A DNA stretch of 64,000 nt from contig NZ_JAKIKR010000010.1 in the NCBI RefSeq assembly GCF_023284025.1, forward strand, positions 43,409-107,408. Direction: 5' to 3'. Below are positions 10,427 to 18,792 of this stretch, piece by piece. How positions within the stretch are numbered: position 1 is the stretch's first letter; each line of letters begins with the position of its first letter. The notes under the pieces are model-generated. The model did no database searches, was not told the DNA's origin, and saw only the letters and a program-made list of their open reading frames with translations. Source of the stretch: Shewanella abyssi. GTDB lineage: Bacteria > Pseudomonadota > Gammaproteobacteria > Enterobacterales > Shewanellaceae. A program made the position numbers and the translations under genes.

Positions 10427-10468
10427 TCATACTTTCATGTCGACTATATAAACATCGAGAACAGCCAT
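10427..10468 (-). pseudogene. hipA: hipA stump: first codons of a HipA toxin, then foreign sequence
   Basis: A start codon overlapping the hipB stop, with a good ribosome site, opens MAVLDVYI, which resembles the usual start of HipA kinase toxins. The frame ends after 13 codons. Around the point where it departs from HipA-like sequence lies a perfect inverted repeat (GTCGACATG ... CATGTCGAC, spacing 9) and a third CGACATG a short distance further in. That pattern would fit the end of a mobile element that cut off hipA. No toxin domain is present before the palindrome spacer. Confidence 0.5.
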
Positions 10469-10773
10469 TACCACCCTTCCTTCCATTCACGGTCTGAGTT
10501 CATGGTTCTATCGTCCAATAGCTTACTCGTCAGTTCTGGATTCCTAACCTTAATGTCTAGCTCAAGATTTAAAGCTGATAAAATCTTAAATAACGTTTCT
10601 AATTTGGTGGGATCGGGGTTTTGCTCAAAGCTTGAAATCGTATCCTGACGAATACCTACCTTACTCGCTACTTTGCCTTGCGACAATTTTATATTCAATC
10701 GTACATCTTTGAGATACGCGCTAAGCTGCTTTGAGTTGATCACCTTCTTGATAGCTTTACCGATTAGAAACAA
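10468..10773 (-). CDS. hipB: HipB-like helix-turn-helix antitoxin
   Basis: A small HTH_3 (Cro/CI-type) DNA-binding protein. The helix-turn-helix is visible as LSQGKVASKVGIRQDTISSFEQ, followed by a short helical tail (KLETLFKILSALNLELDI) typical of HipB antitoxins, which neutralise the HipA kinase and repress the operon. Two dyads lie just upstream (10790-10833). The downstream gene begins with a one-base overlap, as in hipBA operons, but is only a stump, so this looks like an orphaned antitoxin. The start is TTG with a ribosome site that is too close; GTG at 10743, giving MINSKQLSAYL, fits the family better. C-terminal 25 residues resemble no motif I recognise. Confidence 0.78.
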   Translation of the reverse strand: MFLIGKAIKKVINSKQLSAYLKDVRLNIKLSQGKVASKVGIRQDTISSFEQNPDPTKLETLFKILSALNLELDIKVRNPELTSKLLDDRTMNSDREWKEGW

Positions 10774-10789
10774 TTCCTAAACCCACTTT

Positions 10790-10833
10790 ACACGCTATAG
10801 CCGTTAAACAGGTTTTTACACGCTACAGCGTGT
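10790..10833 (-). promoter_or_regulatory. paired dyads upstream of hipB
   Basis: The palindrome ACACGCTGTAGCGTGT (10818-10833) and a related box with core GCTATAGC (10790-10804) sit about two and a half helical turns apart, immediately before hipB. This is a plausible autoregulatory operator. Confidence 0.55.
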
Positions 10834-10919
10834 GAAAAAAAAGATTTCAAATAAAGCATATGAGCGATATTTAAAATCAAAATATTGAATCGTTAAGCTC
10901 ACACTCCCGAGTTATTCAA

Positions 10920-11645
10920 TCACTTCAGCAATCGTAGTATCGGTTTTTCTGGATAAGGGCAAGGGAAATTCCCCGGCTCAACATTCGGGTATGCACTGAT
11001 GCTAACCCCGCTTGCGAAGCGATATAAACTATCTTCGATAAAACGCTCTACCGGAAAGAACTGATGCTTTTTGCTGCGCTGGCCATTGATTTTTCGCGGC
11101 TGTTGATTGATATACATACTCAGCTCCCATGCCTCCTCGCTGTCAAAATAGCGTGGTTGATGATCTTCAAACAGTGATTGCAGATAGTACTGTACCTCTG
11201 CGACATGAGCGCCGATGCTGCGGTCTAAATTGCGAAAACAATGCAGCTTGGTTTGCTCAAAATAATGCTCAATATTATCGAGTATCTGCATACCATCATC
11301 ATCGTTTGTTATGATCCCTTCGGCTCGAAACCAACCAACTGCATGTAATTTCCAATGGTTATAAAAATCTATCTGTAGCTGTTCCCATTTGGGCTTGAAT
11401 GGGTAGTGAAGCACCATGCAATAACGACTATAAGACTCCATAAATACCACTACCCAACTACCATCATCGTAGGGCTGCCACTGACGACCCGACAAGTGAA
11501 TAACCTGCCCTTGCCAGCTCACACGATTGGCATTGGTACTAATGGACTGCACACCGGGATTGTTGCCATCGGCGTCTGTCATTCGCTCAAGGGGCTGCTT
11601 AAGCATTTTACACATTGGGTTGGACAGACTTAAAAACAGCGCCAT
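10920..11645 (-). CDS. conserved protein of unknown function
   Basis: A 241-residue soluble protein with no signal peptide or membrane segment. It is rich in aromatic residues (WQGQVIHLSGRQWQPYDDGSW, YFEQTKLHCF) and ends in a Pro-rich tail. I do not recognise the family. The ATG is preferred over an upstream GTG because AGGTGA lies five bases before it. It lies alone between hipB and nhaC, about 155 bp from each, and is transcribed in the same direction as nhaC. Confidence 0.7.
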   Translation of the reverse strand: MALFLSLSNPMCKMLKQPLERMTDADGNNPGVQSISTNANRVSWQGQVIHLSGRQWQPYDDGSWVVVFMESYSRYCMVLHYPFKPKWEQLQIDFYNHWKLHAVGWFRAEGIITNDDDGMQILDNIEHYFEQTKLHCFRNLDRSIGAHVAEVQYYLQSLFEDHQPRYFDSEEAWELSMYINQQPRKINGQRSKKHQFFPVERFIEDSLYRFASGVSISAYPNVEPGNFPCPYPEKPILRLLK

Positions 11646-11800
11646 CAATATCACCTGATTAATTCGTTAGAGGGCTAGCATATCATCACTTTTAGTAAAT
11701 ATCGTTTCACTACAGATTTCTCACTGCTAGCAGGCTTACCGCTCTCTATTTAATCATGAACACAAGGCCGACAGTGATGCAAGCTTTCAGCACTTCAAGA

Positions 11801-13285
11801 TTACGCCTTAACGGTAAAGTTAGCCTCATAAGTGCTGAGCTTATGATACAAGCCAAGCAGCGTTGCGGCGCTAATCAATACCACTAACCAACTCCATATA
11901 GCGGCAATGCCGAGGTTAATTAACTGAAAACCGATAAGCGCACTTAATGCCGCGATCATTGCAAAGGGAAGCTGAGTCACCACATGTGCATGGGGTTCAC
12001 AACCTGAACTGGTCGCGCTAATGACACTGGTGTCAGATATCGGAGAGCAGTGGTCGCCAAATACAGAGCCTGCCATCACCGCACTTAACACCGGCAGCAA
12101 TAACACGATATCCACTGCAGCGGCGATTTCAGCACCGATGGGGATCATTATCGCGAACGTACCCCAGCTTGAGCCAGTGGTGAATGCCATCACAGCGCAT
12201 AGAATAAATATGCCAGCGACGAGCAAATTGCTTGAGATAAATTGCTCCGCCCAACCTGCCAATAACTTGGACACGCCTAAATCAGCAATCACCGCGCCAA
12301 TCATCCAGGTAAATAGCAGAATCGATATCGCAAAACTAATGATCTTAATGCCGACAAATATGTCAACCACGAGCTGAAAAGCTGTTCGCCCGGAAAGCTT
12401 CAACATCAATACCGCGATAGTCGTCGCTAAAATACACGCATCGCGCATGGCGGCGCCAATATCTGCCGAGGTGATCCACTGAGTAATATCAGCTGATTGA
12501 GAGTTAGCCGCCCCCGACCATAACGTAAAGCCCACGGACGCAACCAACAGGCTCGCCATAGGAACTCCTAATAACCATGGGTTACCCGCTTCAACTTCGG
12601 TAATATCTTGTTCAGTTACCCCGGTGTAGGTAAAACCGATGCCAAACCAGGCAACCAATAGCGACAATATAATCACTGTAATAGCATAAAAATTGAGTTT
12701 TGCGATTTCAATAAAAGATTCCAGCGGTGAGAGAGGCAATAGTGTGATGCTGGCTAAAATAGCCATAACATAGGGGCCCCAACTGGAAAATGGCAGTAAT
12801 GCACACAAGGGGGAGGCATTGGAATCGACGAGATAAGCGATCTGCTCCTTGCTCATATTATATCGCTGGCTGAGTGGCTGGCATACATGACCCACTGCGA
12901 GGCAGCTAAAGATCCCATCAATAAACACCATCCAACCCAACACCACCACGCCCACTCGCGCTTGCCGACCGCTTTGAATGCGATGATATAACCAATCAGC
13001 AAATGATTTCACCGCCCCACCTCTGGCAAGCAGTTGTGTCATCACGCCCAGCAGTACCATCGCAGCCAGCACGTTAAGATGCCAAGCTTGCCACTGACCA
13101 TTAGCGTAAAATTGCATCCAAGCTTTTGACGATAAGTACACAGCCGTATTAACTGGATTAAATTCGCTGATAATAAGTGCGCCAGAGATAATACCGGCCC
13201 CTAAGGCAACAAGCGTACGTCGCAAAACTAGAGCTAACACTAAGGTTAACACCAACGGAGTAAGCATTAAGATATTGGCCCACAT
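11801..13285 (-). CDS. nhaC: NhaC-type Na+/H+ antiporter
   Basis: An inner-membrane antiporter expected to exchange cytoplasmic Na+ for external H+. The 494 residues contain about a dozen hydrophobic segments spread over the whole length. The family signature GDHCSPISDTSVISATSSG is present near residues 405-425, followed by CEPHAHVVTQLP, and a GSSWGT motif lies about 30 residues earlier. Length is normal for the NhaC family. Some relatives exchange organic acids (for example malate/lactate) for Na+, so the substrate is not certain. It is monocistronic and divergent from zapB across about 180 bp. Confidence 0.88.
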   Translation of the reverse strand: MWANILMLTPLVLTLVLALVLRRTLVALGAGIISGALIISEFNPVNTAVYLSSKAWMQFYANGQWQAWHLNVLAAMVLLGVMTQLLARGGAVKSFADWLYHRIQSGRQARVGVVVLGWMVFIDGIFSCLAVGHVCQPLSQRYNMSKEQIAYLVDSNASPLCALLPFSSWGPYVMAILASITLLPLSPLESFIEIAKLNFYAITVIILSLLVAWFGIGFTYTGVTEQDITEVEAGNPWLLGVPMASLLVASVGFTLWSGAANSQSADITQWITSADIGAAMRDACILATTIAVLMLKLSGRTAFQLVVDIFVGIKIISFAISILLFTWMIGAVIADLGVSKLLAGWAEQFISSNLLVAGIFILCAVMAFTTGSSWGTFAIMIPIGAEIAAAVDIVLLLPVLSAVMAGSVFGDHCSPISDTSVISATSSGCEPHAHVVTQLPFAMIAALSALIGFQLINLGIAAIWSWLVVLISAATLLGLYHKLSTYEANFTVKA

Positions 13286-13465
13286 GCCTGTAATTCCTGT
13301 AGAAATAAAGGGAAGAATACTAACGACTTAGTAATAAGTACAAAAAAAGGCCAATCTCACAACTATTATCATAAGATTTTAGTCAATTTAGCATAATTAA
13401 CTATTCACTAAGACCCCCTCGCTGCTAGAATCGGAGCTATCATCATGCTACCAAAGGGACTCGCC

Positions 13466-13669
13466 ATGAGCCTTGAACTATTGTCAAAATTGGAAACAAA
13501 AATCCAAGCTGCGCTTGAAACGATTGAGCTACTTAAAATGGAGCTTGAAGAAGAGAAACAGTCGAGCAGCAGTTTGACAGAACAAAACCAACAGTTACAA
13601 CAAGAATTGAATTCTTGGAACGAAAAAGTAACCGGTTTGGTTGGCTTGCTTAACGAAGAGGTTGGCTAA
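13466..13669 (+). CDS. zapB: cell division protein ZapB
   Basis: A 67-residue coiled-coil protein that opens [20 protein letters not shown], close to the ZapB opening of enterobacteria, and continues as heptad-like Gln/Glu/Leu repeats. ZapB sits at the division ring, bound to ZapA, and helps assemble the FtsZ ring and link it to the chromosome terminus through MatP. The ATG is chosen because of an AAAGGGA ribosome site; an upstream ATG seven codons earlier is in frame but lacks one. A short AGGTT/AACCT stem followed by T residues overlaps the stop codon and may terminate transcription. Confidence 0.83.
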   Translation: MSLELLSKLETKIQAALETIELLKMELEEEKQSSSSLTEQNQQLQQELNSWNEKVTGLVGLLNEEVG

Positions 13670-13900
13670 CCTTTTTAGGTGAGTTTACGTAATCGTTATT
13701 TTTGCAGCTGTGTCGCTAAATATGCTCACATAGCGACACCTGCGAAAATGATTACTAGCCATAAAGTGGATCTGAGCAATTAAGCTCAGCCTTTCGATAT
13801 ATCCTATGGAGCTGCGAGCATCCGCTTTGATGTTCCAAATCGACTACTCGCGATAAAACCATGCTGCGATGTTACCGATGGCCAATGCATAAGGCCGTTA

Positions 13901-14113
13901 TTATGCCATCTGCATGTCACTATTTTGCGTCTCAATTAACTCATTGAGTTCCAATATAGCTTGCTTAACTTTTGGTAAGCTCTTCCTTGGTAATAAGAAT
14001 CGCCCTTTATCAAATTCAATTCGACCTAGGTCTTTTACCCAGATCACCCCAGTTAAAAAGATACGCGCGTGTTTAACGATTAGCTTTGGTGCATAGACAG
14101 GAAAAACTCTCAC
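13901..14113 (-). CDS. small conserved protein of unknown function
   Basis: A 70-residue basic protein starting at GTG with a strong GGGAGGT ribosome site four bases away. It reads MRVFPVYAPKLIVKHARIF and ends in a helical stretch (KVKQAILELNELIE). I recall similar small proteins in related bacteria but no known role. No membrane segment is long enough to be convincing. It is followed by about 230 bp without a gene before zapB; I see nothing in that gap (13677-13900) beyond ordinary sequence. Confidence 0.7.
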   Translation of the reverse strand: MRVFPVYAPKLIVKHARIFLTGVIWVKDLGRIEFDKGRFLLPRKSLPKVKQAILELNELIETQNSDMQMA

Positions 14114-14284
14114 AAGACCTCCCGACAACTTTTTGTATGTTGTTATATGTTCTAGTTGGACAGATGTTTTACCATGAAGGTTTCATCAGATCGAAAATAA
14201 ATTGTAAAAATTTTAATCTGATTTAAGTAAACTGTAATTTCTTTCCCCAAATCAAATATCTAATACCGACCAGCATAAAAATGT

Positions 14285-14394
14285 CGCTTGCCAATTTTTT
14301 GACACCCTGTTACCGTTTAGGGGTTACTCAGGGTAACGTTGAGCTTTTTAGCTCCGTAGCCGTGTTTCTTGCGACCAAGAAGCACGGTTTTTTT
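14285..14394 (+). ncRNA. candidate small RNA with intrinsic terminator
   Basis: This intergenic stretch next to dsbA folds into consecutive hairpins on the + strand: GTTACC/GGTAAC (14309-14314 with 14332-14337, competing with ACCCTG/CAGGGT), GAGCT-TTTT-AGCTC (14341-14354), and a long stem CCGTG..TTCTTG / CAAGAA..CACGG (14360-14387) followed by seven T residues. That last part is a textbook rho-independent terminator pointing away from any gene on this strand, so it should end a short transcript. In E. coli the region near dsbA and polA holds Spot 42, but I see no Spot 42 sequence. The 5' end is a guess. Confidence 0.5.
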
Positions 14395-14418
14395 ATGGCT
14401 GCGATTTGCCGCAGGCAC

Positions 14419-14441
14419 AAAAAAGGAGCCCTCAGGCTCCT
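14419..14441 (-). terminator. dsbA intrinsic terminator
   Basis: AGGAGCC/GGCTCCT stem followed by a T run on the - strand, 20 bp past the dsbA stop; it faces the terminator of the candidate small RNA. Confidence 0.85.
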
Positions 14442-14461
14442 CAATACTCGCGAGGACGCAT

Positions 14462-15073
14462 TTACTTCATTGTGGTGAGGTAATATGCGATATCAAGTAG
14501 TTCGTCGTATGACTTGATTGCACCGGTTTCTACACGGTACTTACCATTAACGACTAGTGCTGGTACGCCAGAAATCTTGGCATTCTGAGTAGCACGCTTC
14601 ATTTTCGACATTTGCGCGTTCACCATGAATGAGTTTGCCGCTGCATCGAATGCTTTCCCATCTACGCCATTGGCCACAAAAATAGCTTTTACATCATCAC
14701 GATTAGTAAAATGCTGCTTCTTGTCGTGAATGGCTGAGAAAATGGCAGTTTCCATTTTCCCATCCACTTTTAGCTGATGTGCCACGGCAAAAGCACGAGA
14801 CATTTCCACGCCCATGTTGCCATTGATGAAATCAACGTGGTTTTGTTTGAAAACAACCCCTTCAGGTAAGCTAGCCTTAATTTTAGGCACTTCTGATTTT
14901 GCAAAGGTGTAGCAATGTGGACAATAGAAAGAGAAAAACTCGGTAATTTCAGGCTTTGCAGTTGCAGGGCCTTCATTAACAACGGTGTAATGAACACCCT
15001 CTTTGTAATCTGCTGCCATTGCAGCCATAGGCGCGACTAAAAATGCTAATGCGACCAATAATGTTTTTTTCAT
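14462..15073 (-). CDS. dsbA: thiol:disulfide interchange protein DsbA
   Basis: A periplasmic oxidase that introduces disulfide bonds into exported proteins and is itself re-oxidised by DsbB. The 203 residues begin with a Sec signal peptide (MKKTLLVALAFLVAPMAAMA-A). The thioredoxin-fold active site is FYCPHCYTF, and the cis-proline loop reads SGVPALVVNG. The ATG is chosen over an upstream in-frame start because AAGGAATTCAC precedes it and the signal peptide begins there. It lies just downstream of srkA with a 122-bp gap, an arrangement conserved in E. coli (yihE-dsbA). Confidence 0.93.
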   Translation of the reverse strand: MKKTLLVALAFLVAPMAAMAADYKEGVHYTVVNEGPATAKPEITEFFSFYCPHCYTFAKSEVPKIKASLPEGVVFKQNHVDFINGNMGVEMSRAFAVAHQLKVDGKMETAIFSAIHDKKQHFTNRDDVKAIFVANGVDGKAFDAAANSFMVNAQMSKMKRATQNAKISGVPALVVNGKYRVETGAIKSYDELLDIAYYLTTMK

Positions 15074-15195
15074 GTGAATTCCTTGGTGATGCTTAATGCA
15101 TCTTGAATTATTTTCAGGATAATTTAATGCCATTTTGAGTCGAGCTCAAGTGCATAAGTTCATTTTTTTGTTACAAGATGAGAGTTATCACAAAC

Positions 15196-16230
15196 TTAAT
15201 ATTGTGGCATCAGACTTAAGGGTGGCTCATCTAGTGCGGCCAACTGCTCTTTGAAAGCTAAGATTTGCTGTTCCCAGTATTTATCTTCCGCAAACCATGG
15301 GAAATTCATAGGAAACGCCGGGTCAGCCCAGCGACGGCTTAACCATGCATTGTAATGTAACATCCGCATCGCTCTTAAAGGCTCTATGAGCTGTAACTCT
15401 CGGGTATCGAACTCACAAAACTCTTCGTAAGACTCCAGTAGCACTTCGAGTTGCAAAGTCTGCTGCTGCCTATCACCTGCTAGCATCATCCAAATATCTT
15501 GTACCGCGGGCCCCATTTTCGCGTCATCTAAATCGACAAAGCCTGGGCCGTCAGGTGTCCACAATATATTGCTTGGGTGCAGATCACCATGGAGCCGAAT
15601 GTTAGCGTATTTCTTTGGCTGCCACATCGCGCTAGATTTCTCTAGGATTTGCTCAACCACGGTAAAATAGGGTAATGCTAGGCTTCTTGGGATGTGACCG
15701 GACTCTTTTAGCCACTTAAGTGAGTCATCACCCAGTAACTGCGGTGACATCGTATCGCGATAGGCAAAATCTGCCTGTTTCGAGAACTGGTGAATACGAC
15801 CAATAAAACGACCAACTGACTCTAACTGCTCGAGGTTATCAACTTCAAATGCTCGACCGCCAATAGAGGGAAATAGCGCAAACCTAAAGCCTTTATATTC
15901 GTGCAGGGATCGCCCATCAACAATAACAGGGGTGGCAATTGGTACCTCTTCCTCCACCAGCGCCGCAGAAAAGTCATGCTCCTCTTGGATCTGTTGATCT
16001 GACCAGCGCTCAGGCCGGTAAAACTTCACCACATAACGCTGACCGCTATCACAACGGAATTGATAGACTCGGTTTTCGTAACTATTGAGTGCCAGCAAGC
16101 CCGTTTCAGGGTAGATGCCTAACGTTTCAATGGCGGTCAATATAAGATCCGGTGTCAACGCTTGATAATGAAATGCTGAATCTTCATCTGCGGTGACTAT
16201 CGCGGTCTTAATGGGCTCTATTCTATTCAT
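15196..16230 (-). CDS. srkA: stress response kinase A (YihE/RdoA family)
   Basis: A cytoplasmic aminoglycoside-phosphotransferase-fold Ser/Thr kinase. In E. coli SrkA counteracts the MazEF death pathway and is part of the Cpx response. The catalytic loop RLHGDLHPSNILW and metal-binding VDLDDAKMGP are intact near residues 215-245, with NSYENRVYQF in the N-lobe. The 344 residues are slightly longer than the usual 328, owing to about 15 extra N-terminal residues; no strong ribosome site settles the start. It is followed by dsbA and preceded by the DUF3630 gene (47 bp), all in the same direction. Confidence 0.9.
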   Translation of the reverse strand: MNRIEPIKTAIVTADEDSAFHYQALTPDLILTAIETLGIYPETGLLALNSYENRVYQFRCDSGQRYVVKFYRPERWSDQQIQEEHDFSAALVEEEVPIATPVIVDGRSLHEYKGFRFALFPSIGGRAFEVDNLEQLESVGRFIGRIHQFSKQADFAYRDTMSPQLLGDDSLKWLKESGHIPRSLALPYFTVVEQILEKSSAMWQPKKYANIRLHGDLHPSNILWTPDGPGFVDLDDAKMGPAVQDIWMMLAGDRQQQTLQLEVLLESYEEFCEFDTRELQLIEPLRAMRMLHYNAWLSRRWADPAFPMNFPWFAEDKYWEQQILAFKEQLAALDEPPLSLMPQY

Positions 16231-16277
16231 TTATTCATGCTCTAGCTAAAGGTGACTAGGTGTAACTCATGCTGATG

Positions 16278-16583
16278 CTATATTTGTGATGCTAAGTAGG
16301 GCTTCATCAGCTCGGCTAAATAGACCAGCACATCGAACTCGTCTTCTTTCTCAGTGGAAAGCCAACATATGTCGCCATAAAACTCATAATGCAGTTGCAA
16401 GTGGGCGCCTTCAAACTCCAATAACCATTGATGCCTATCGGCTCCCCATTGTCTTTCTACCACTGTGCAATCTATCGCTTGTGCAAATGCTTCTGCAAAG
16501 TCGGCAAACAGTTCAAAATCAATATCAGCTTGCACCGACAAGCTCAAGGTTTCACGCTCTAACTTAATAGCATTTAGTTTCAT
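16278..16583 (-). CDS. DUF3630 family protein
   Basis: A 101-residue acidic cytoplasmic protein without signal or membrane segments. The pattern LEFEGAHLQLHYEFYGDICWL and the overall size match DUF3630 proteins of Shewanella and relatives, whose function is unknown. It lies 47 bp upstream of srkA and could be co-transcribed with it. The family assignment is from memory of the sequence type. Confidence 0.75.
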   Translation of the reverse strand: MKLNAIKLERETLSLSVQADIDFELFADFAEAFAQAIDCTVVERQWGADRHQWLLEFEGAHLQLHYEFYGDICWLSTEKEDEFDVLVYLAELMKPYLASQI

Positions 16584-16643
16584 CTAGCTGACGCTCACGA
16601 CTCTGTTATATTGGAACGACCTGTGACAGTCATCGACAGCCAG

Positions 16644-16937
16644 TTATTGGGCAGATGATACTAGGTTTTGACAAACCAGTGCTGTTTCATCGGCAACACA
16701 TAGATGGCCGCAGACATATTCTGCATTGTTATCGCCACTCAAGCGCAATAAGCCTTTGCCTTTAGCATGGCATTGTTCAACCGATGCATAGTAACCACTG
16801 ATAAACTCACCAGATTGCTCGACACTCGGCTTTGCTGCCGCGTTGGGATAATAGAGTAGTGTCCACTCGGGTGAATCTGTGCACGCTGTTAAACCAAGAG
16901 ATAATAATGAAATGAAACAGACTAGACGGAGTTTCAT
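16644..16937 (-). CDS. small lipoprotein of unknown function
   Basis: A 97-residue predicted lipoprotein: the signal sequence ends in LTAC, with Cys at residue 19 and Thr-Asp after it. The mature part is Cys-rich (five further Cys residues, for example EYVCGHLCVAD) and so probably disulfide-bonded in the periplasm. The Asp at position +2 of the mature protein would favour inner-membrane retention by the Lol rule. AGAGGACC ribosome site. Family not recognised. Confidence 0.8.
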   Translation of the reverse strand: MKLRLVCFISLLSLGLTACTDSPEWTLLYYPNAAAKPSVEQSGEFISGYYASVEQCHAKGKGLLRLSGDNNAEYVCGHLCVADETALVCQNLVSSAQ

Positions 16938-16955
16938 GCTAAGGGTCCTCTAAAT

Positions 16956-16983
16956 AAAAAAGGCGAACAAATGTTCGCCTTTT
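16956..16983 (-). terminator. intrinsic terminator after the Pro-Glu gene
   Basis: A 12-bp stem (AAAAGGCGAACA/TGTTCGCCTTTT) followed by T residues on the - strand. It separates the Pro-Glu gene from the lipoprotein gene 19 bp further on. Confidence 0.8.
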
Positions 16984-17047
16984 AGTAAGCTACTCAGCTT
17001 ATTCTACACCGCTTCAACAGCGGAGTATGAACTTTACTGCTATCACT

Positions 17048-17815
<768 letters not shown>

Positions 17816-17975
17816 TATGTTCCACCAGTGGTTAGCCAGAGACTCAAAATGTGAGTCTTTTTATGCATTAAAAAAACGCGCGAAAATAGAACGTTATTAT
17901 TAATGCATTCTCTCTCATAAAATCAAGTATTTATATCTCATTTTTAACCGGGTATCAAAAATAGTGCACTATATC

Positions 17976-17989
17976 GGCTAAATTTAGCC
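17976..17989. promoter_or_regulatory. 14-bp perfect palindrome GGCTAAATTTAGCC
   Basis: It lies in the 351-bp divergent gap between the Pro-Glu gene and ygbA, flanked by GTGCA and TGCAC. It may be an operator; no regulator is assigned. Confidence 0.4.
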
Positions 17990-18053
17990 AAAATGCACCT
18001 TATTAGCGAACATTCAGTCTATTTTGATTAAAATGGCTAACCGAGAACTAAAC

Positions 18054-18067
18054 TGCATTTAAAAGCA
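18054..18067. promoter_or_regulatory. candidate NsrR-like operator upstream of ygbA
   Basis: TGCATTTAAAAGCA, flanked by A-rich and T-rich bases, resembles the NsrR consensus (a TGCATTT-N-AAATGCA dyad). In E. coli ygbA belongs to the NsrR nitric-oxide regulon. The site is 100 bp before the ygbA start. This is an inference from similarity to the known consensus. Confidence 0.45.
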
Positions 18068-18166
18068 CTATTTTGTGCGCACCTTCAAATTTTCAAACAT
18101 GAATTTTGTTTGTCACGCTGTAGACTTTTATGATGTCAATAACCCAGTAGCTCACTAAGGTATACC

Positions 18167-18562
18167 ATGGCTTTCGAACAACTTTTAAAGGGCAAATTGC
18201 TTAGGGAGTTTAGAACCCTCTTTGCTATGGTGGAAATATACTGCAAAGCACACCATGAAAGCGCTACTGATGGCTTGTGCCAAGATTGCCAAGATTTCAC
18301 TGAGTATGCTCATATCCGATTAGATAGATGCCCTTACGGACAAGATAAGCCCACTTGCAATAAATGCCCGGTGCATTGTTATAAACCCCATATGAAAGCC
18401 AAAACTAGAGAAATAATGATCTATGCAGGCCCGAGAATGATGCTGCCTCATCCCATTATGGCAATAAGACATCTTCTATCAGAACGTAAAGACACCCCAG
18501 GAAAACCACCAGCGGGATGTTCAAATCGGCACCTAAGGATCAAAGCAAGCATTAAAGATTAA
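18167..18562 (+). CDS. ygbA: YgbA-type nitrous-oxide-stimulated promoter family protein
   Basis: A 131-residue Cys-rich cytoplasmic protein. The conserved pattern CQDCQDFTEYAHIRLDRCPY, then KPTCNKCPVHCYKPHMK, then YAGPRMM..HPIMAIRHLL matches the YgbA_NO family. The Cys clusters suggest a bound metal or iron-sulfur centre. In E. coli ygbA is induced by nitric oxide through NsrR and helps recovery from nitrosative stress. An AAGG ribosome site precedes the ATG. It is transcribed alone, followed by about 200 bp before the polysaccharide operon. Confidence 0.88.
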   Translation: MAFEQLLKGKLLREFRTLFAMVEIYCKAHHESATDGLCQDCQDFTEYAHIRLDRCPYGQDKPTCNKCPVHCYKPHMKAKTREIMIYAGPRMMLPHPIMAIRHLLSERKDTPGKPPAGCSNRHLRIKASIKD

Positions 18563-18592
18563 GGTTTATTCGAACATCCAAGTTAACGATTC

Positions 18593-18614
18593 AGTATAAC
18601 TACAGCGCTATACT
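18593..18614. promoter_or_regulatory. inverted repeat AGTATA-N10-TATACT before the polysaccharide operon
   Basis: A symmetric pair of hexamers in the gap between ygbA and the REC-PP2C gene, about 180 bp before the operon's first start codon. The second arm resembles a -10 box. It may be an operator or promoter of the operon; this is an inference. Its mirror on the left arm is at 1979-2000. Confidence 0.35.
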
Positions 18615-18646
18615 CGCCTAATTTTAAATAGAAAAAACAATAGCTC

Positions 18647-18673
18647 GCACGATTACTTTAAATAGTATCGTGC
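18647..18673. promoter_or_regulatory. inverted repeat GCACGAT ... ATCGTGC
   Basis: A dyad of about 10 bp per arm (one bulged base) about 120 bp before the REC-PP2C gene. It is followed by a weak T-rich stretch, so it could be the ygbA terminator or an operator for the polysaccharide operon. Confidence 0.4.
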
Positions 18674-18792
18674 GCTTTCTTGTTGTATCTGAATTTCACG
18701 TCTAGACTTTTGGGAAGTAAATGGATTTATTTGAACAGCAGCGCATTTAAAGATGTCGCTCGTTGGGAACTATCAGCATGGAGGCTGCCGCT

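Noticed and set aside
14285..14394. Spot 42 RNA by position near dsbA
   Set aside because: The conserved 5' sequence of Spot 42 is absent; only the general location is similar.
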